This document shows, piece by piece, positions 1 to 8,013 of a stretch of DNA of 64,000 bases (within the stretch, counting starts at the first letter, position 1; each line of letters opens with the position of its first letter). Position numbers and translations under genes: made by a program. This stretch comes from CAYNVS01 sp964400725 (GTDB lineage: Bacteria; Myxococcota_A; SURF-8; CAYNVS01): the NCBI GenBank assembly GCA_964400725.1, contig CAYNVS010000005.1, positions 62,001-126,000 on the forward strand. Reading direction: 5' to 3'. A model generated the notes under the pieces. The model had not been told where the DNA came from and did not search any database. It was given only the letters and a program-made list of their open reading frames with translations.

Positions 1-3000
1 GCTCCGCAATCATCTGTCTCAGCTCCATCAGCGAGCGGGCTCCCGAAAAAGAGGCGCCCTTAAAGCGCGGACTCTGAGAAACCGCGTCCGCGTGGGCCGA
101 CAAGTCTTTGTGCCCCTGATAGTTGGAATGTTCGTGCGCGAACATTATTCCGTTGTTCTCCTTGCCGATTTTGCCCGTCAGCAGAAGAATGTTGGCTATC
201 ATTTGCAAATCGCCGCCGCTGCGCTCCAGCGCCGAATCGATATTGTAAACAAAGACGACGCTCTTCGCCGGGTCGGCGATCAGGTTCGCGAACTTTTCAA
301 TTTTTTCTTTCTCTACGCCGGTCGCCTTTTCGGCTTTGTCCGCGGAGACGTTTACGGTTTTCGCAAACTCTTCGTACCCTTCGGTTCGGGCGTCTATGAA
401 AGCGCGGTCAAGCAGGTTGTTTTTAATAATGTAATTAGCCGCCGCGCTTAACAGCGTCGCGTTGGTTCCGCGCTTGCCGTCCAGCCGCAAAGCGGAATGC
501 GCCGTCAATTCGCTTTCGGTCGAGCTTACGCAGACCAAAGCGGCTCCGCGCTTTGCGGCGCGCTTTATTGAGAACCCAAGCACCGGATTTTCTCTCGTTA
601 CGTCGCTGTTTATTACGACGATTACGTCGGCGCGCTCAAGCTGCCTGCGGGAAAGCGTCGAGGCGGTAAGACCAAATCCGGCGTACAGGTCCCGGTCTTC
701 GTCGTTGCGCGCCGTGTCGTAAAGGCTCGCGATATTGTTGGTTTTAAAAACGCCGCGGGCGAGACGCTCGACAAGCATTACCTCTTCGTTGCTCGCTTTG
801 GGCGAAATGAAGAACGCGACGCTGCCCGCGCCGTGCTTGTCCGCAACCGCTTTGAGTCCTTCGACGAGCTTTTTCTGCGCCGCGGCCATGTTTGTCGGAA
901 TTCGCTTTCCGCCTTCTATTATATGCGGCTCCCGCAGACGCATATCGGTAAGAATGTACCGATTGCCAAAGCGGCCTCTCATGCAAAGCTCGCCGTTTAC
1001 GAACCGCGACTCTTTTTTGGCCGTTACGTACCACACGTCGTCGTTCTTCTTGTTGAAGACGAGCCTGCATCCTACGCCGCAGTAGCCGCATAACGACTCG
1101 CTCTCAGTCGTCCGCCACGGCCCCGGCTTTTTTACGTCGAGGGCGAAGTCTATCGCTCCCGTGGGGCAGACTTCGATGCAGTTTCCGCAACTGATGCACG
1201 TGGTATTTTGCAGCGGCTTTTCCATCGACGGGCGGACAATCATGTCGTAGCCGCGGTTGATGAAGCCCAGCGCCGAGACCATTTGCAGGTCGGCGCACAA
1301 ACGGACGCACTTGCCGCAAAGAATGCACTTGTTCGGGTCGAGCGTAATGTACGGGTGGCGGTCGTCAACCTTATACTTCTTCACCTTGCCGGAGAAACGC
1401 TTCTGGTCGGCGGCGTATTCGCCCGCGTAACGCTTGAGGTCGCATGTAAATACCGCCGAGCAGCCGCACGACAGGCAGCGCTCGGTTTCGTGTTTCGCGC
1501 TCTCGGCCGTAACTCCGTGGTCGAGTTCCGTCCACGTCGAGATTCTCGTCGCGGGGTCGTCTTTTACCGTATGGCTGCGATGCGTCTTTTCGTATTTCGC
1601 GAAGAAGTCGGCGGGAAGCTCGCTCAAATTCGTTTTTTTGCTTAAAAACTCTTTATAAGCCGGAACCAGCTTGCCGGTTTGAATGTATTTGTCGATGGTA
1701 TAAGCCGCTTTGCGCCCGGCGCCTATCGCGTCGGCGGCGGCCATCGGCCCGCTTTCGGCGTCTCCGCCCGCGAACACGCCCGGCACGTTGGTGGCGTAAG
1801 CGTCTTTCTCGACGATAATAGTCTCCCACTTTGTACTCTTCACGTCGCCCATGGCGTTGCCGCGAAGGCCCGTAAGGTCAACGTCTTGGCCGATGGCGGC
1901 GATTATCATGTTGCACGGGACGTCCTCTTCCGAGCCTTCCAGCGGCACGGGGCGGCGTCTGCCGGACGCGTCCGGCTCGCCCAGCGTCATTTTCTGGCAG
2001 CGCAGAGCCTTCAGGCTTCCATTTTCGCCGCGCACTACTTCCATGGGCGCAACAAGATATTTAATCTCGACGCCTTCGTCCAGCGCGTCCTGCACTTCTT
2101 CAGGGTCGGCGGGCATTTCCTCGGCGGTTCTGCGGTATAGCACCTGCACTTTGGCCGCGTTGCAGCGAAGCGCGGTGCGCGCCGCGTCGATTGCGGTGTT
2201 GCCGCCGCCGACCACGACGACCGTCCCTTTCAATTCCGGGGGAGCCGCCGCTTTTTTAACTTCGCCTAAAAAGTCCACGCCGCCGACGACGCCCGGCGTA
2301 TCTTCGTTTTTAATGCGCATCGGCTTGGCCTTCTGGGCGCCAAGCGCGAGGTAAATCGCCTCGAACCCTTGCGCCTTCAGGTCGTCAAGCGAGAAATCTT
2401 TGCCCAAACGCTTGTTCGTCTCGACATCGACGCCGTGGTCGGTGATGTACTGTATTTCTTTGTCCAGCGTCTCCTGCGGCAGACGGTAGTCGGGGATGCC
2501 GTACCTTAACATGCCGCCTAGCTTTGGCTGAGCGTCGAACACTTTAACCTTGTAACCGGCGCGGGCAAGGAAGTAAGCGGCCGTAAGGCCCGCGGGCCCG
2601 CCGCCGACTATCGCGACCTTATGCCCGTTTGAGGGCGGAACTGCCGGCTTGGGCAGGTTATCGTTCTCAAGGTCGGAGACGTAACGCTTTACAAAGTTGA
2701 TGCCAACCGCGGATTCGTCCACTTCGCGCCTTCTGCACGCCGCCTCGCAGTAACGAACGCAAACTCTGCCGCAGACCAGCGGAAACGGGTTGGTGGAGCG
2801 TATCAGCTCCAGCGCCTCGTAATGCCTGCCGGCGTGCGCCAGCGCAAGGTAACCCTGCACGTCAACGTCGATGGGGCATTTCTCGTAACAGGGGCCGCGG
2901 CAGTCGGCGAAATGATTGGACATGAGCATGTCCAGCGCGTCCTTGCGGGCCTTGTAAACGCGTTCGTTGTCGGTTGTGATAACCATGCCTTCGCGCGCTT

Positions 3001-3202
3001 CGGTCGTGCACGAAAGGACGAGCTTCGCGAACCCTTCGACTTCGACGACGCAAAGCAGGCAGCTTCCTACCGCCGGAAGCCTCGGGTCGTAGCAGAGAGT
3101 CGGTATCTCCACGCCGTTTTCCCGCGCGACGTCAAGAATTGTCTTCCCCGCCGCCGTCGTAATTTCGGCGCCGTTGATTTTAACTTTTATAGTGTTAGCC
3201 AT
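1..3202 (-). CDS. stnC: StnC-like transhydrogenase subunit: 2Fe-2S / GltD-type FAD-NADP / 4Fe-4S / NuoG-like protein (C-terminus beyond window)
   Basis: An open frame runs without a stop from an ATG at 3202 (GAGGT Shine-Dalgarno, 14 bases after the NuoF-like gene) off the left edge, giving at least 1067 residues. Domains in order: a plant-type 2Fe-2S domain (about 1-80), a GltD N-terminal cysteine region, an FAD Rossmann motif GGGPAG (about 195), an NADP-site motif GGGNTAIDAA (about 328), a CLSCGC segment (about 580), two 4Fe-4S motifs CILCGKC and CISCGNC (about 625 and 670), then CGYCGVGC (about 705), which opens a molybdopterin-oxidoreductase/NuoG-like fold. The position where formate dehydrogenases carry catalytic Cys/Sec (after the NNI motif) has no Cys or Sec, so a NuoG-like electron conduit is favoured over formate dehydrogenase. 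GltD plus NuoG domains next to NuoE and NuoF homologues is the published composition of Stn transhydrogenases (ferredoxin, NAD, NADP). The Stn name is family inference. Confidence 0.8.
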   Translation of the reverse strand, partial: MANTIKVKINGAEITTAAGKTILDVARENGVEIPTLCYDPRLPAVGSCLLCVVEVEGFAKLVLSCTTEAREGMVITTDNERVYKARKDALDMLMSNHFADCRGPCYEKCPIDVDVQGYLALAHAGRHYEALELIRSTNPFPLVCGRVCVRYCEAACRRREVDESAVGINFVKRYVSDLENDNLPKPAVPPSNGHKVAIVGGGPAGLTAAYFLARAGYKVKVFDAQPKLGGMLRYGIPDYRLPQETLDKEIQYITDHGVDVETNKRLGKDFSLDDLKAQGFEAIYLALGAQKAKPMRIKNEDTPGVVGGVDFLGEVKKAAAPPELKGTVVVVGGGNTAIDAARTALRCNAAKVQVLYRRTAEEMPADPEEVQDALDEGVEIKYLVAPMEVVRGENGSLKALRCQKMTLGEPDASGRRRPVPLEGSEEDVPCNMIIAAIGQDVDLTGLRGNAMGDVKSTKWETIIVEKDAYATNVPGVFAGGDAESGPMAAADAIGAGRKAAYTIDKYIQTGKLVPAYKEFLSKKTNLSELPADFFAKYEKTHRSHTVKDDPATRISTWTELDHGVTAESAKHETERCLSCGCSAVFTCDLKRYAGEYAADQKRFSGKVKKYKVDDRHPYITLDPNKCILCGKCVRLCADLQMVSALGFINRGYDMIVRPSMEKPLQNTTCISCGNCIEVCPTGAIDFALDVKKPGPWRTTESESLCGYCGVGCRLVFNKKNDDVWYVTAKKESRFVNGELCMRGRFGNRYILTDMRLREPHIIEGGKRIPTNMAAAQKKLVEGLKAVADKHGAGSVAFFISPKASNEEVMLVERLARGVFKTNNIASLYDTARNDEDRDLYAGFGLTASTLSRRQLERADVIVVINSDVTRENPVLGFSIKRAAKRGAALVCVSSTESELTAHSALRLDGKRGTNATLLSAAANYIIKNNLLDRAFIDARTEGYEEFAKTVNVSADKAEKATGVEKEKIEKFANLIADPAKSVVFVYNIDSALERSGGDLQMIANILLLTGKIGKENNGIMFAHEHSNYQGHKDLSAHADAVSQSPRFKGASFSGARSLMELRQMIAE

Positions 3203-3216
3203 AAGCCTTACCTCTT

Positions 3217-4986
3217 TTAGTCCTTCCACACCGCGTTGAAGTTGCAAACCGTTATGCACTTGCCGCACTTAATACACTTCGCATGGTCGATTACGTGAGC
3301 GGCCTTGCGCTCGCCGGTTATTGCGCCCGAAGGGCAGTCCTTTGCGCAAAGCGTGCAGCCGGTGCACTTCGCCGCGTCTATGGAATAATTCACAAGCAGC
3401 GCGCACGAATGCGCCGGGCATTTTTTATCGTTAATGTGCGCCTCGTACTCCTCGCGGAAGTATTTAATGGTGGTCAGCGCGGGGTTAGGAGCCGTCTGGC
3501 CCAAGCCGCACTGGCTGGTATTGCGGATGAACTCGCCAAGTTCCTCCAGCTTGTCGAGGTCTTCGGGTTTTCCCTTCCCTTCGACGATGCGGTTTAAAAT
3601 TTCCAGCATTCTCAGCGTGCCGACGCGGCAGCTGGTGCATTTGCCGCACGACTCGTTCTGAGTGAATTCCAAAAAGAAGCGCGCCATCTCAACCATGCAG
3701 GTGTCTTCGTCCACTACTATCATTCCGCCCGAACCCATGATTGCGCCGGTGGAAGTAATCTTTTCGTAGTCGATTTGCGTGTCGCCCATGCTTGCCGGAA
3801 TGCAGCCGCCGGACGGGCCGCCGATTTGAATGGCCTTAAATTTTTTGTCGTCTTTAATTCCGCCGCAGATGTCGAAGACGATGTCGTTGATGGTTATTCC
3901 CATCGGCACTTCGACGAGGCCGGAGCGTTTTACTTTGCCGGCCATGGCGAAAACTTTCGTCCCCTTGCTCTTCTCGGCGCCGAACGCGGCGAATTTCTCC
4001 GGACCGTTGAGGATAATCCACGGCAGGTTTGCGAACGTCTCGACGTTGTTGATGTTTGAGGGTTTGCCCCAAACTCCCTTGACCGCCGGATAAGGCGGAC
4101 GGACGCGCGGAGTGCCGCGCCTGCCTTCTATGGAATTGATGAGGGCCGTTTCCTCGCCGCAGACGAACGCGCCCGCGCCTTCTTTAATTTTAAGATGGAA
4201 CGAGAAATTCGTTCCGAAAATATTATCGCCCAACAATCCGCGCTCGGTCGCCTGCTTTATGGCGTTGCGGAGGCGGAAAATCGCCTTGGGGTACTCCGCG
4301 CGGCAGTAAATATAACCGAAGTTCGCGCCTATCGCGTAGCCGCACATCATCATTCCTTCCAGAACCGAGTGCGGATCGCTTTCCAGCACCGACCTGTCCA
4401 TGAACGCGCCCGGATCGCCTTCGTCGGCGTTGCAAATTACGTATTTCTCGTTTCCCGGCGATTGGCGGGCGAATTTCCATTTGACGCCCGTCGGAAACCC
4501 GGCGCCGCCGCGGCCTCTGAGGCCGGACTTGGTTACTTCCTCAATGAGCTGTTCCGGCGTCATCGTTTTGAGAACTTTTTCAATCGCCTTGTAGCCGTCC
4601 ACGGCGAGATAGTCGTCGATGGACATCGGGTCGATTACGCCGCAGTTGCGCAGAACTATGCGCTGCTGCTTTGCCACGAACGGAGCTTCTTCGCCTTCTT
4701 TGAAGTCTTTAAGCACGAGCCATTCGGGGATGGGCGCGCCCTTCTCGACGTGTTCCTCGAAGATTTTTTCCGCGCGTTCGGGGGTTACGTCGCCGTATAA
4801 AAATTTCTCGCCGTCCTTCTTCACCTCGACGAGGACTTCTCGGTAACACATTCCCATGCAGCCCGTTTCTCCGACCGCGACGCCCGGAAGTTTTTTAGTC
4901 TGGGCTATTTCATGGAGTTTTTCGAGCACTTTGTCCGCTCCGGCGCTGCTTCCGCACGTTCCGGTTCCGACCGTTATCGTTATCAT
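3217..4986 (-). CDS. stnB: NuoF-like flavoprotein, StnB-type subunit
   Basis: 589 residues. An N-terminal thioredoxin-like domain (1-95) is followed by the NuoF core: the FMN/NADH site GRGGAGFPTG (about 158-167), NADEGDPGAFMDRS (about 187-199), an SLBB region, and the 4Fe-4S motif ESCGKCTSC. Two ferredoxin clusters, CTGCTLCAKDC and CIKCGKCITVC, close the protein. It should bind NAD(H) and FMN and be the likely bifurcation site with its NuoE partner. Only three cysteines (C11, C43, C47) are visible in the N-terminal domain, against four in the paralogue at 26223, so the 2Fe-2S cluster there may be altered or lost. It lies in the same operon as stnA (63 bases upstream) and stnC (14 bases downstream). 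Soluble and cytoplasmic. Confidence 0.9.
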   Translation of the reverse strand: MITITVGTGTCGSSAGADKVLEKLHEIAQTKKLPGVAVGETGCMGMCYREVLVEVKKDGEKFLYGDVTPERAEKIFEEHVEKGAPIPEWLVLKDFKEGEEAPFVAKQQRIVLRNCGVIDPMSIDDYLAVDGYKAIEKVLKTMTPEQLIEEVTKSGLRGRGGAGFPTGVKWKFARQSPGNEKYVICNADEGDPGAFMDRSVLESDPHSVLEGMMMCGYAIGANFGYIYCRAEYPKAIFRLRNAIKQATERGLLGDNIFGTNFSFHLKIKEGAGAFVCGEETALINSIEGRRGTPRVRPPYPAVKGVWGKPSNINNVETFANLPWIILNGPEKFAAFGAEKSKGTKVFAMAGKVKRSGLVEVPMGITINDIVFDICGGIKDDKKFKAIQIGGPSGGCIPASMGDTQIDYEKITSTGAIMGSGGMIVVDEDTCMVEMARFFLEFTQNESCGKCTSCRVGTLRMLEILNRIVEGKGKPEDLDKLEELGEFIRNTSQCGLGQTAPNPALTTIKYFREEYEAHINDKKCPAHSCALLVNYSIDAAKCTGCTLCAKDCPSGAITGERKAAHVIDHAKCIKCGKCITVCNFNAVWKD

Positions 4987-5049
4987 TTCATTACCTCTTA
5001 TTTTGAATTGCCAAACTGAAGTCGCCGCTTCCGCTTTGCTCGTTGCGGC

Positions 5050-5556
5050 TTAAATGTTGTCGGGCGACTCGCCTCTTTGGTATTTCTTTAATATTTTCCG
5101 CAGCTTTTGCGGCGTGAGCCTTCCGTAAGTCTTGTCGTTAATCATAACGACGGGCGCCAGGCTGCAACAGCCCAGACACGCCACGGGAGACAGCGTGAAT
5201 TTGCCGTCCTCGGTCGTGTCGCCGTTGGTCAGCGCAAGCTCGTCCTCGATTATCTCTTTGAGCTGCTTGGCGTTGTTGACGTGGCAGGCGGTTCCGTCGC
5301 ACAGGCGTATAAGATACTTGCCCAGCGGCTTCAGTCTGAACTGCTTGTAAAAGGTGATTACGCCGTAAATCTCGGCTTCCGGAACTCCCGTAACTCCGCT
5401 GATGTACCGGATGGACGTCTCGCTGATGTAGCCGTAGCTCTCCTGAGCGGACTGAAGCAGGGGGATGAGCTGCCCCTTTTCGCCTTCATAGTTCCATAAA
5501 TCTGTGTTGATTTTTGGGAAATTTTTACTCTCGCCGCTATTTTCGTTCATAGTCAT
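5050..5556 (-). CDS. stnA: NuoE-like 2Fe-2S subunit, StnA-type
   Basis: 168 residues with the thioredoxin-fold NuoE signature: C86-x4-C91 (CDGTAC) and C127-x3-C131 (CLGCC followed by SLAPVV), which ligate one 2Fe-2S cluster. It passes electrons between the flavin of the NuoF-like partner and the other clusters. The ATG at 5556 is chosen because GGAG lies six bases upstream; a second in-frame ATG is at 5550. It is the first structural gene of the stnABC set and follows the response-regulator gene by 74 bases, so all four genes are probably cotranscribed. Confidence 0.9.
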   Translation of the reverse strand: MTMNENSGESKNFPKINTDLWNYEGEKGQLIPLLQSAQESYGYISETSIRYISGVTGVPEAEIYGVITFYKQFRLKPLGKYLIRLCDGTACHVNNAKQLKEIIEDELALTNGDTTEDGKFTLSPVACLGCCSLAPVVMINDKTYGRLTPQKLRKILKKYQRGESPDNI

Positions 5557-5630
5557 GTTGGGCTCCGTTTGGTTGTTTTCCGCCGCCTCGCCTCTCTTGC
5601 CGGCGCGGCTTTCGGCGTCAATATAGCCGT

Positions 5631-6623
5631 TTATTCCTCGAACATCTTTAAAATCTTCGCGAACTTCGTACGGACGATTCCATCTATCGGCCTTATCTCT
5701 TCGGAGGAAATCCTCTCAAGCTCTTTAAAGTTATCGGCCTTCAGCAAAAGAACCGCGTCGTATTTGCCTTTAACCGCGTCGCACGAAACGACGCAGTCCA
5801 GCAGGTAAAGCTGCGGGAACGCCGCGCCGAACTTGTCTTTTTCTATTTCCGCCAGCAGGTACGCCGACACCTTATCGTCGTCGGCCTTGCCGTCCTGGCC
5901 GCCGAAGCTGCGCTTCTTTTCGTAATCTTTAATGAAACCCGAAAGAGCTTCTTCCACCTGCGGCGTAACTACCGGGCAGAATTCTATTTCGCCTATTTCT
6001 TTCATCGGCTTTATCTGCGAAGCGATGACTTCGTCGATTTCCTCGCTCGTATCGCCGTTGACCATGAGAGCCAAGTCGTAAACTCCCTTTACCGCGTCGC
6101 AGTAAAGGACGTTGTCGAGAAAGTAAAGCCTGCGAAACAGCTCTCCGGCGTTTTTCTTATCGGCTATTTTAATGAAACAATAAGCCGTAACCGAGCGTTT
6201 TGTTTTTACCGTTGACATTTCCATACCTTCCTTTGAGGCAAATTCGGGAAGAGTTTGCAAAAGACGCGACAGCGTTTCCGCCTCGAACGGCTTAAAAAGC
6301 AGTTCGTCGCCGCCCCGCGACTTCGTTTCGTTCGCCAAATTTTCGCCGCCGTAGCCCGAAGTTAAAATTACGGGCAGATTCGGACGACGAGACTTTATGA
6401 CTTCAATCAGTTTGAGGCCGTTGATGTCGGGAAGGTACAAGTCCGCAATTACGGCCTCGAACGGCCTTCCCAGCGCGACCGCTTTTTCTATCTTCAAGAG
6501 CGCCTCAATTCCGCGCTCCGCCTCTTCAATCGCAAAGCCCGCTTTTGCGAGCGCGGCGATAACCTTTTTTCGCTGCCCCGCTTCGTTGTCGATTATAAGA
6601 ACCTTGCCGCCTTTAGCGACCAT
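5631..6623 (-). CDS. Response regulator receiver with two tandem AsnC/Lrp ligand-binding (RAM)-like domains
   Basis: 330 residues. The N-terminal receiver has the acidic pocket D12-x-E14, phosphoacceptor D61 and K111. Two repeats follow (about 143-225 and 250-330), each with the pattern [I/V]xxCDAVKGxYD, a hydrophobic strand, an acidic helix and a closing beta strand. This matches the Lrp/AsnC ligand-binding fold, which binds amino acids or other small effectors. There is no recognisable DNA-binding or enzymatic output domain, so it may act through protein contacts. It sits directly upstream of the transhydrogenase genes on the same strand and could tune their expression or activity, which is inference. 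GGGAGGAG just before the ATG is a strong ribosome-binding site. Confidence 0.8.
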   Translation of the reverse strand: MVAKGGKVLIIDNEAGQRKKVIAALAKAGFAIEEAERGIEALLKIEKAVALGRPFEAVIADLYLPDINGLKLIEVIKSRRPNLPVILTSGYGGENLANETKSRGGDELLFKPFEAETLSRLLQTLPEFASKEGMEMSTVKTKRSVTAYCFIKIADKKNAGELFRRLYFLDNVLYCDAVKGVYDLALMVNGDTSEEIDEVIASQIKPMKEIGEIEFCPVVTPQVEEALSGFIKDYEKKRSFGGQDGKADDDKVSAYLLAEIEKDKFGAAFPQLYLLDCVVSCDAVKGKYDAVLLLKADNFKELERISSEEIRPIDGIVRTKFAKILKMFEE

Positions 6624-6888
6624 ACGCGTCTCCTCCCGACGGCGGCTCTCCGCCGCGGCTTGAATCAGCTTTTCCGGCGAATTTTTAACGCTCGCCCTGC
6701 AATATAAGGATTAAAAAGAGCCCGCGCGAAAACCGGCCGTCAAAAATTTTGACGCCCGCTTTTTTGCGTTGAGTTGATTATACGGAAAAAAGGCAAAAAG
6801 CAAAGAGAATTATAGAACTAATTTATTGCGACGAATTGCCCGTTCGCCATCATCTGCTTTTCGTTTTAACAGACCGCCGAAACGCCCA
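6624..6888 (-). promoter_or_regulatory. Leader of the regulator-stnABC operon with two -10-like boxes and a palindrome
   Basis: This gene-free stretch separates ribD from the regulator gene. Read on the minus strand it has two perfect TATAAT hexamers (6814-6809 and 6782-6777) with only weak -35 matches. Just downstream is a 17-base perfect palindrome with 8-base arms (6738-6754, CGTCAAAA/TTTTGACG), where a repressor site or an early-transcript hairpin would lie. Promoter assignment is by pattern only. Confidence 0.35.
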
Positions 6889-7992
6889 TCACAAGGGTTT
6901 AAAAGTAATAAAAGCGTCGTTCTCAACCCTTTTGACTTCCATTTTGCCCAGCTTCACCGCCTCGGCCAGCTTCTCGCATCCGTTAAAATCAGCCAATTTT
7001 ACGCCGTCGCCGAAAATATACGGCGTATAAAAAAGCGAAACGCGGTCGTAAAGTCCGGCTTGTAAAAACGAGCCGATGACCTTGCCGCCGCCTTCTATTA
7101 TAACGCTCGTAATTCCTTCGTTCCACAGGCGCTCGGACAGCGCGTTCAAATCGAGAAAACCGTCCGCGTTCGCCGGAAGAGTCTCGACGAGCGCGCCGGC
7201 CTTTTCAAGCGCGATCCGGCTTTTAGCGCCGGCGTTTTTACGGCAGAAAACAATAGTTTTCGCCGATTTGTCGGCGAATACGAAAGCCTTCGGGTTTACG
7301 CTCAAAGAGCCGTCCAGTATCAACCGCGCCGGCTGAGCCACGTCCCCGACTCCGCGCGCGGTCAAGCGCGGATTATCGAGATTAATAGTCTTGGCTCCGA
7401 CCAGTATTCCCTGCATCGCGGCGCGGAGACGGTGAACCAAAACATGCGATTTTCTGCCGCTCATGCCGCTTGCGGTCTGCCCCGAATCGCCGCTTTTGGT
7501 CGCAATGAAGCCGTCCAGCGACAGCGCCGCCTTTATCAGAAAATAAGGCCGCCCCTTCGCCTGAGAAACCAAGAAAGGCTCGTTTAGCTCCTTCGCCTCT
7601 TTCTCGCATACGCCCGTTATGACTTCGACTCCTTTGGAACGCAAATATTCCGCGCCCCCTTTCGCCTTCGGGTTCTCGTCCAGCGCGGCAATGACGACGC
7701 GCTTTATTCCGGCCTTAAGTATCGCCTCCGCGCATGGCGGCGTTTTGCCGAAATGGTTGCACGGTTCCAACGTAACGTACATAGTCGCGCCGCCGGTTTT
7801 GCCCGGCGCCAAAGCTATCGCCTCCGCCTCCGCGTGGCATTGTCCGTAACAATGATGATACCCTTCCGATATAATTCTGTCCCCATCGACGATTACCGCG
7901 CCGACCATCGGGTTGGGTTTTGTATTGCCGAGCCCTTTCGCCGCCAGCCGCAGCGCCTTTTTCATGTAATACGCGTGATTTATTTCGGCCAT
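6889..7992 (-). CDS. ribD: Bifunctional riboflavin biosynthesis deaminase/reductase RibD
   Basis: 367 residues, the usual RibD length. It catalyses deamination of diaminohydroxy-phosphoribosylaminopyrimidine and then NADPH reduction of the ribosyl group, steps two and three of riboflavin synthesis. The N-terminal cytidine-deaminase-like domain carries zinc ligands H53 in CHAEAEA and C78/C87 in EPCNHFGKTPPC. The C-terminal reductase domain (about 150-365) has VLVGAKTI-like and IIEGGGKVIGS segments. It lies 21 bases downstream of the MCE gene on the same strand. The other rib genes are not nearby, and I see no FMN-riboswitch-like leader. Confidence 0.93.
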   Translation of the reverse strand: MAEINHAYYMKKALRLAAKGLGNTKPNPMVGAVIVDGDRIISEGYHHCYGQCHAEAEAIALAPGKTGGATMYVTLEPCNHFGKTPPCAEAILKAGIKRVVIAALDENPKAKGGAEYLRSKGVEVITGVCEKEAKELNEPFLVSQAKGRPYFLIKAALSLDGFIATKSGDSGQTASGMSGRKSHVLVHRLRAAMQGILVGAKTINLDNPRLTARGVGDVAQPARLILDGSLSVNPKAFVFADKSAKTIVFCRKNAGAKSRIALEKAGALVETLPANADGFLDLNALSERLWNEGITSVIIEGGGKVIGSFLQAGLYDRVSLFYTPYIFGDGVKLADFNGCEKLAEAVKLGKMEVKRVENDAFITFKPL

Positions 7993-8013
7993 TTTATACA
8001 GAGCCCCAAATTA

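Noticed and set aside
1..3202. Annotation as a formate dehydrogenase alpha subunit
   Set aside because: The CGYCGVGC motif suggests it, but the expected catalytic Cys/Sec position holds neither, and the GltD domain with NuoE/NuoF partners fits the Stn type better.
6889..8013. FMN riboswitch controlling ribD
   Set aside because: ribD lies 21 bases after the MCE gene, leaving no room, and no conserved RFN-like leader was recognised.
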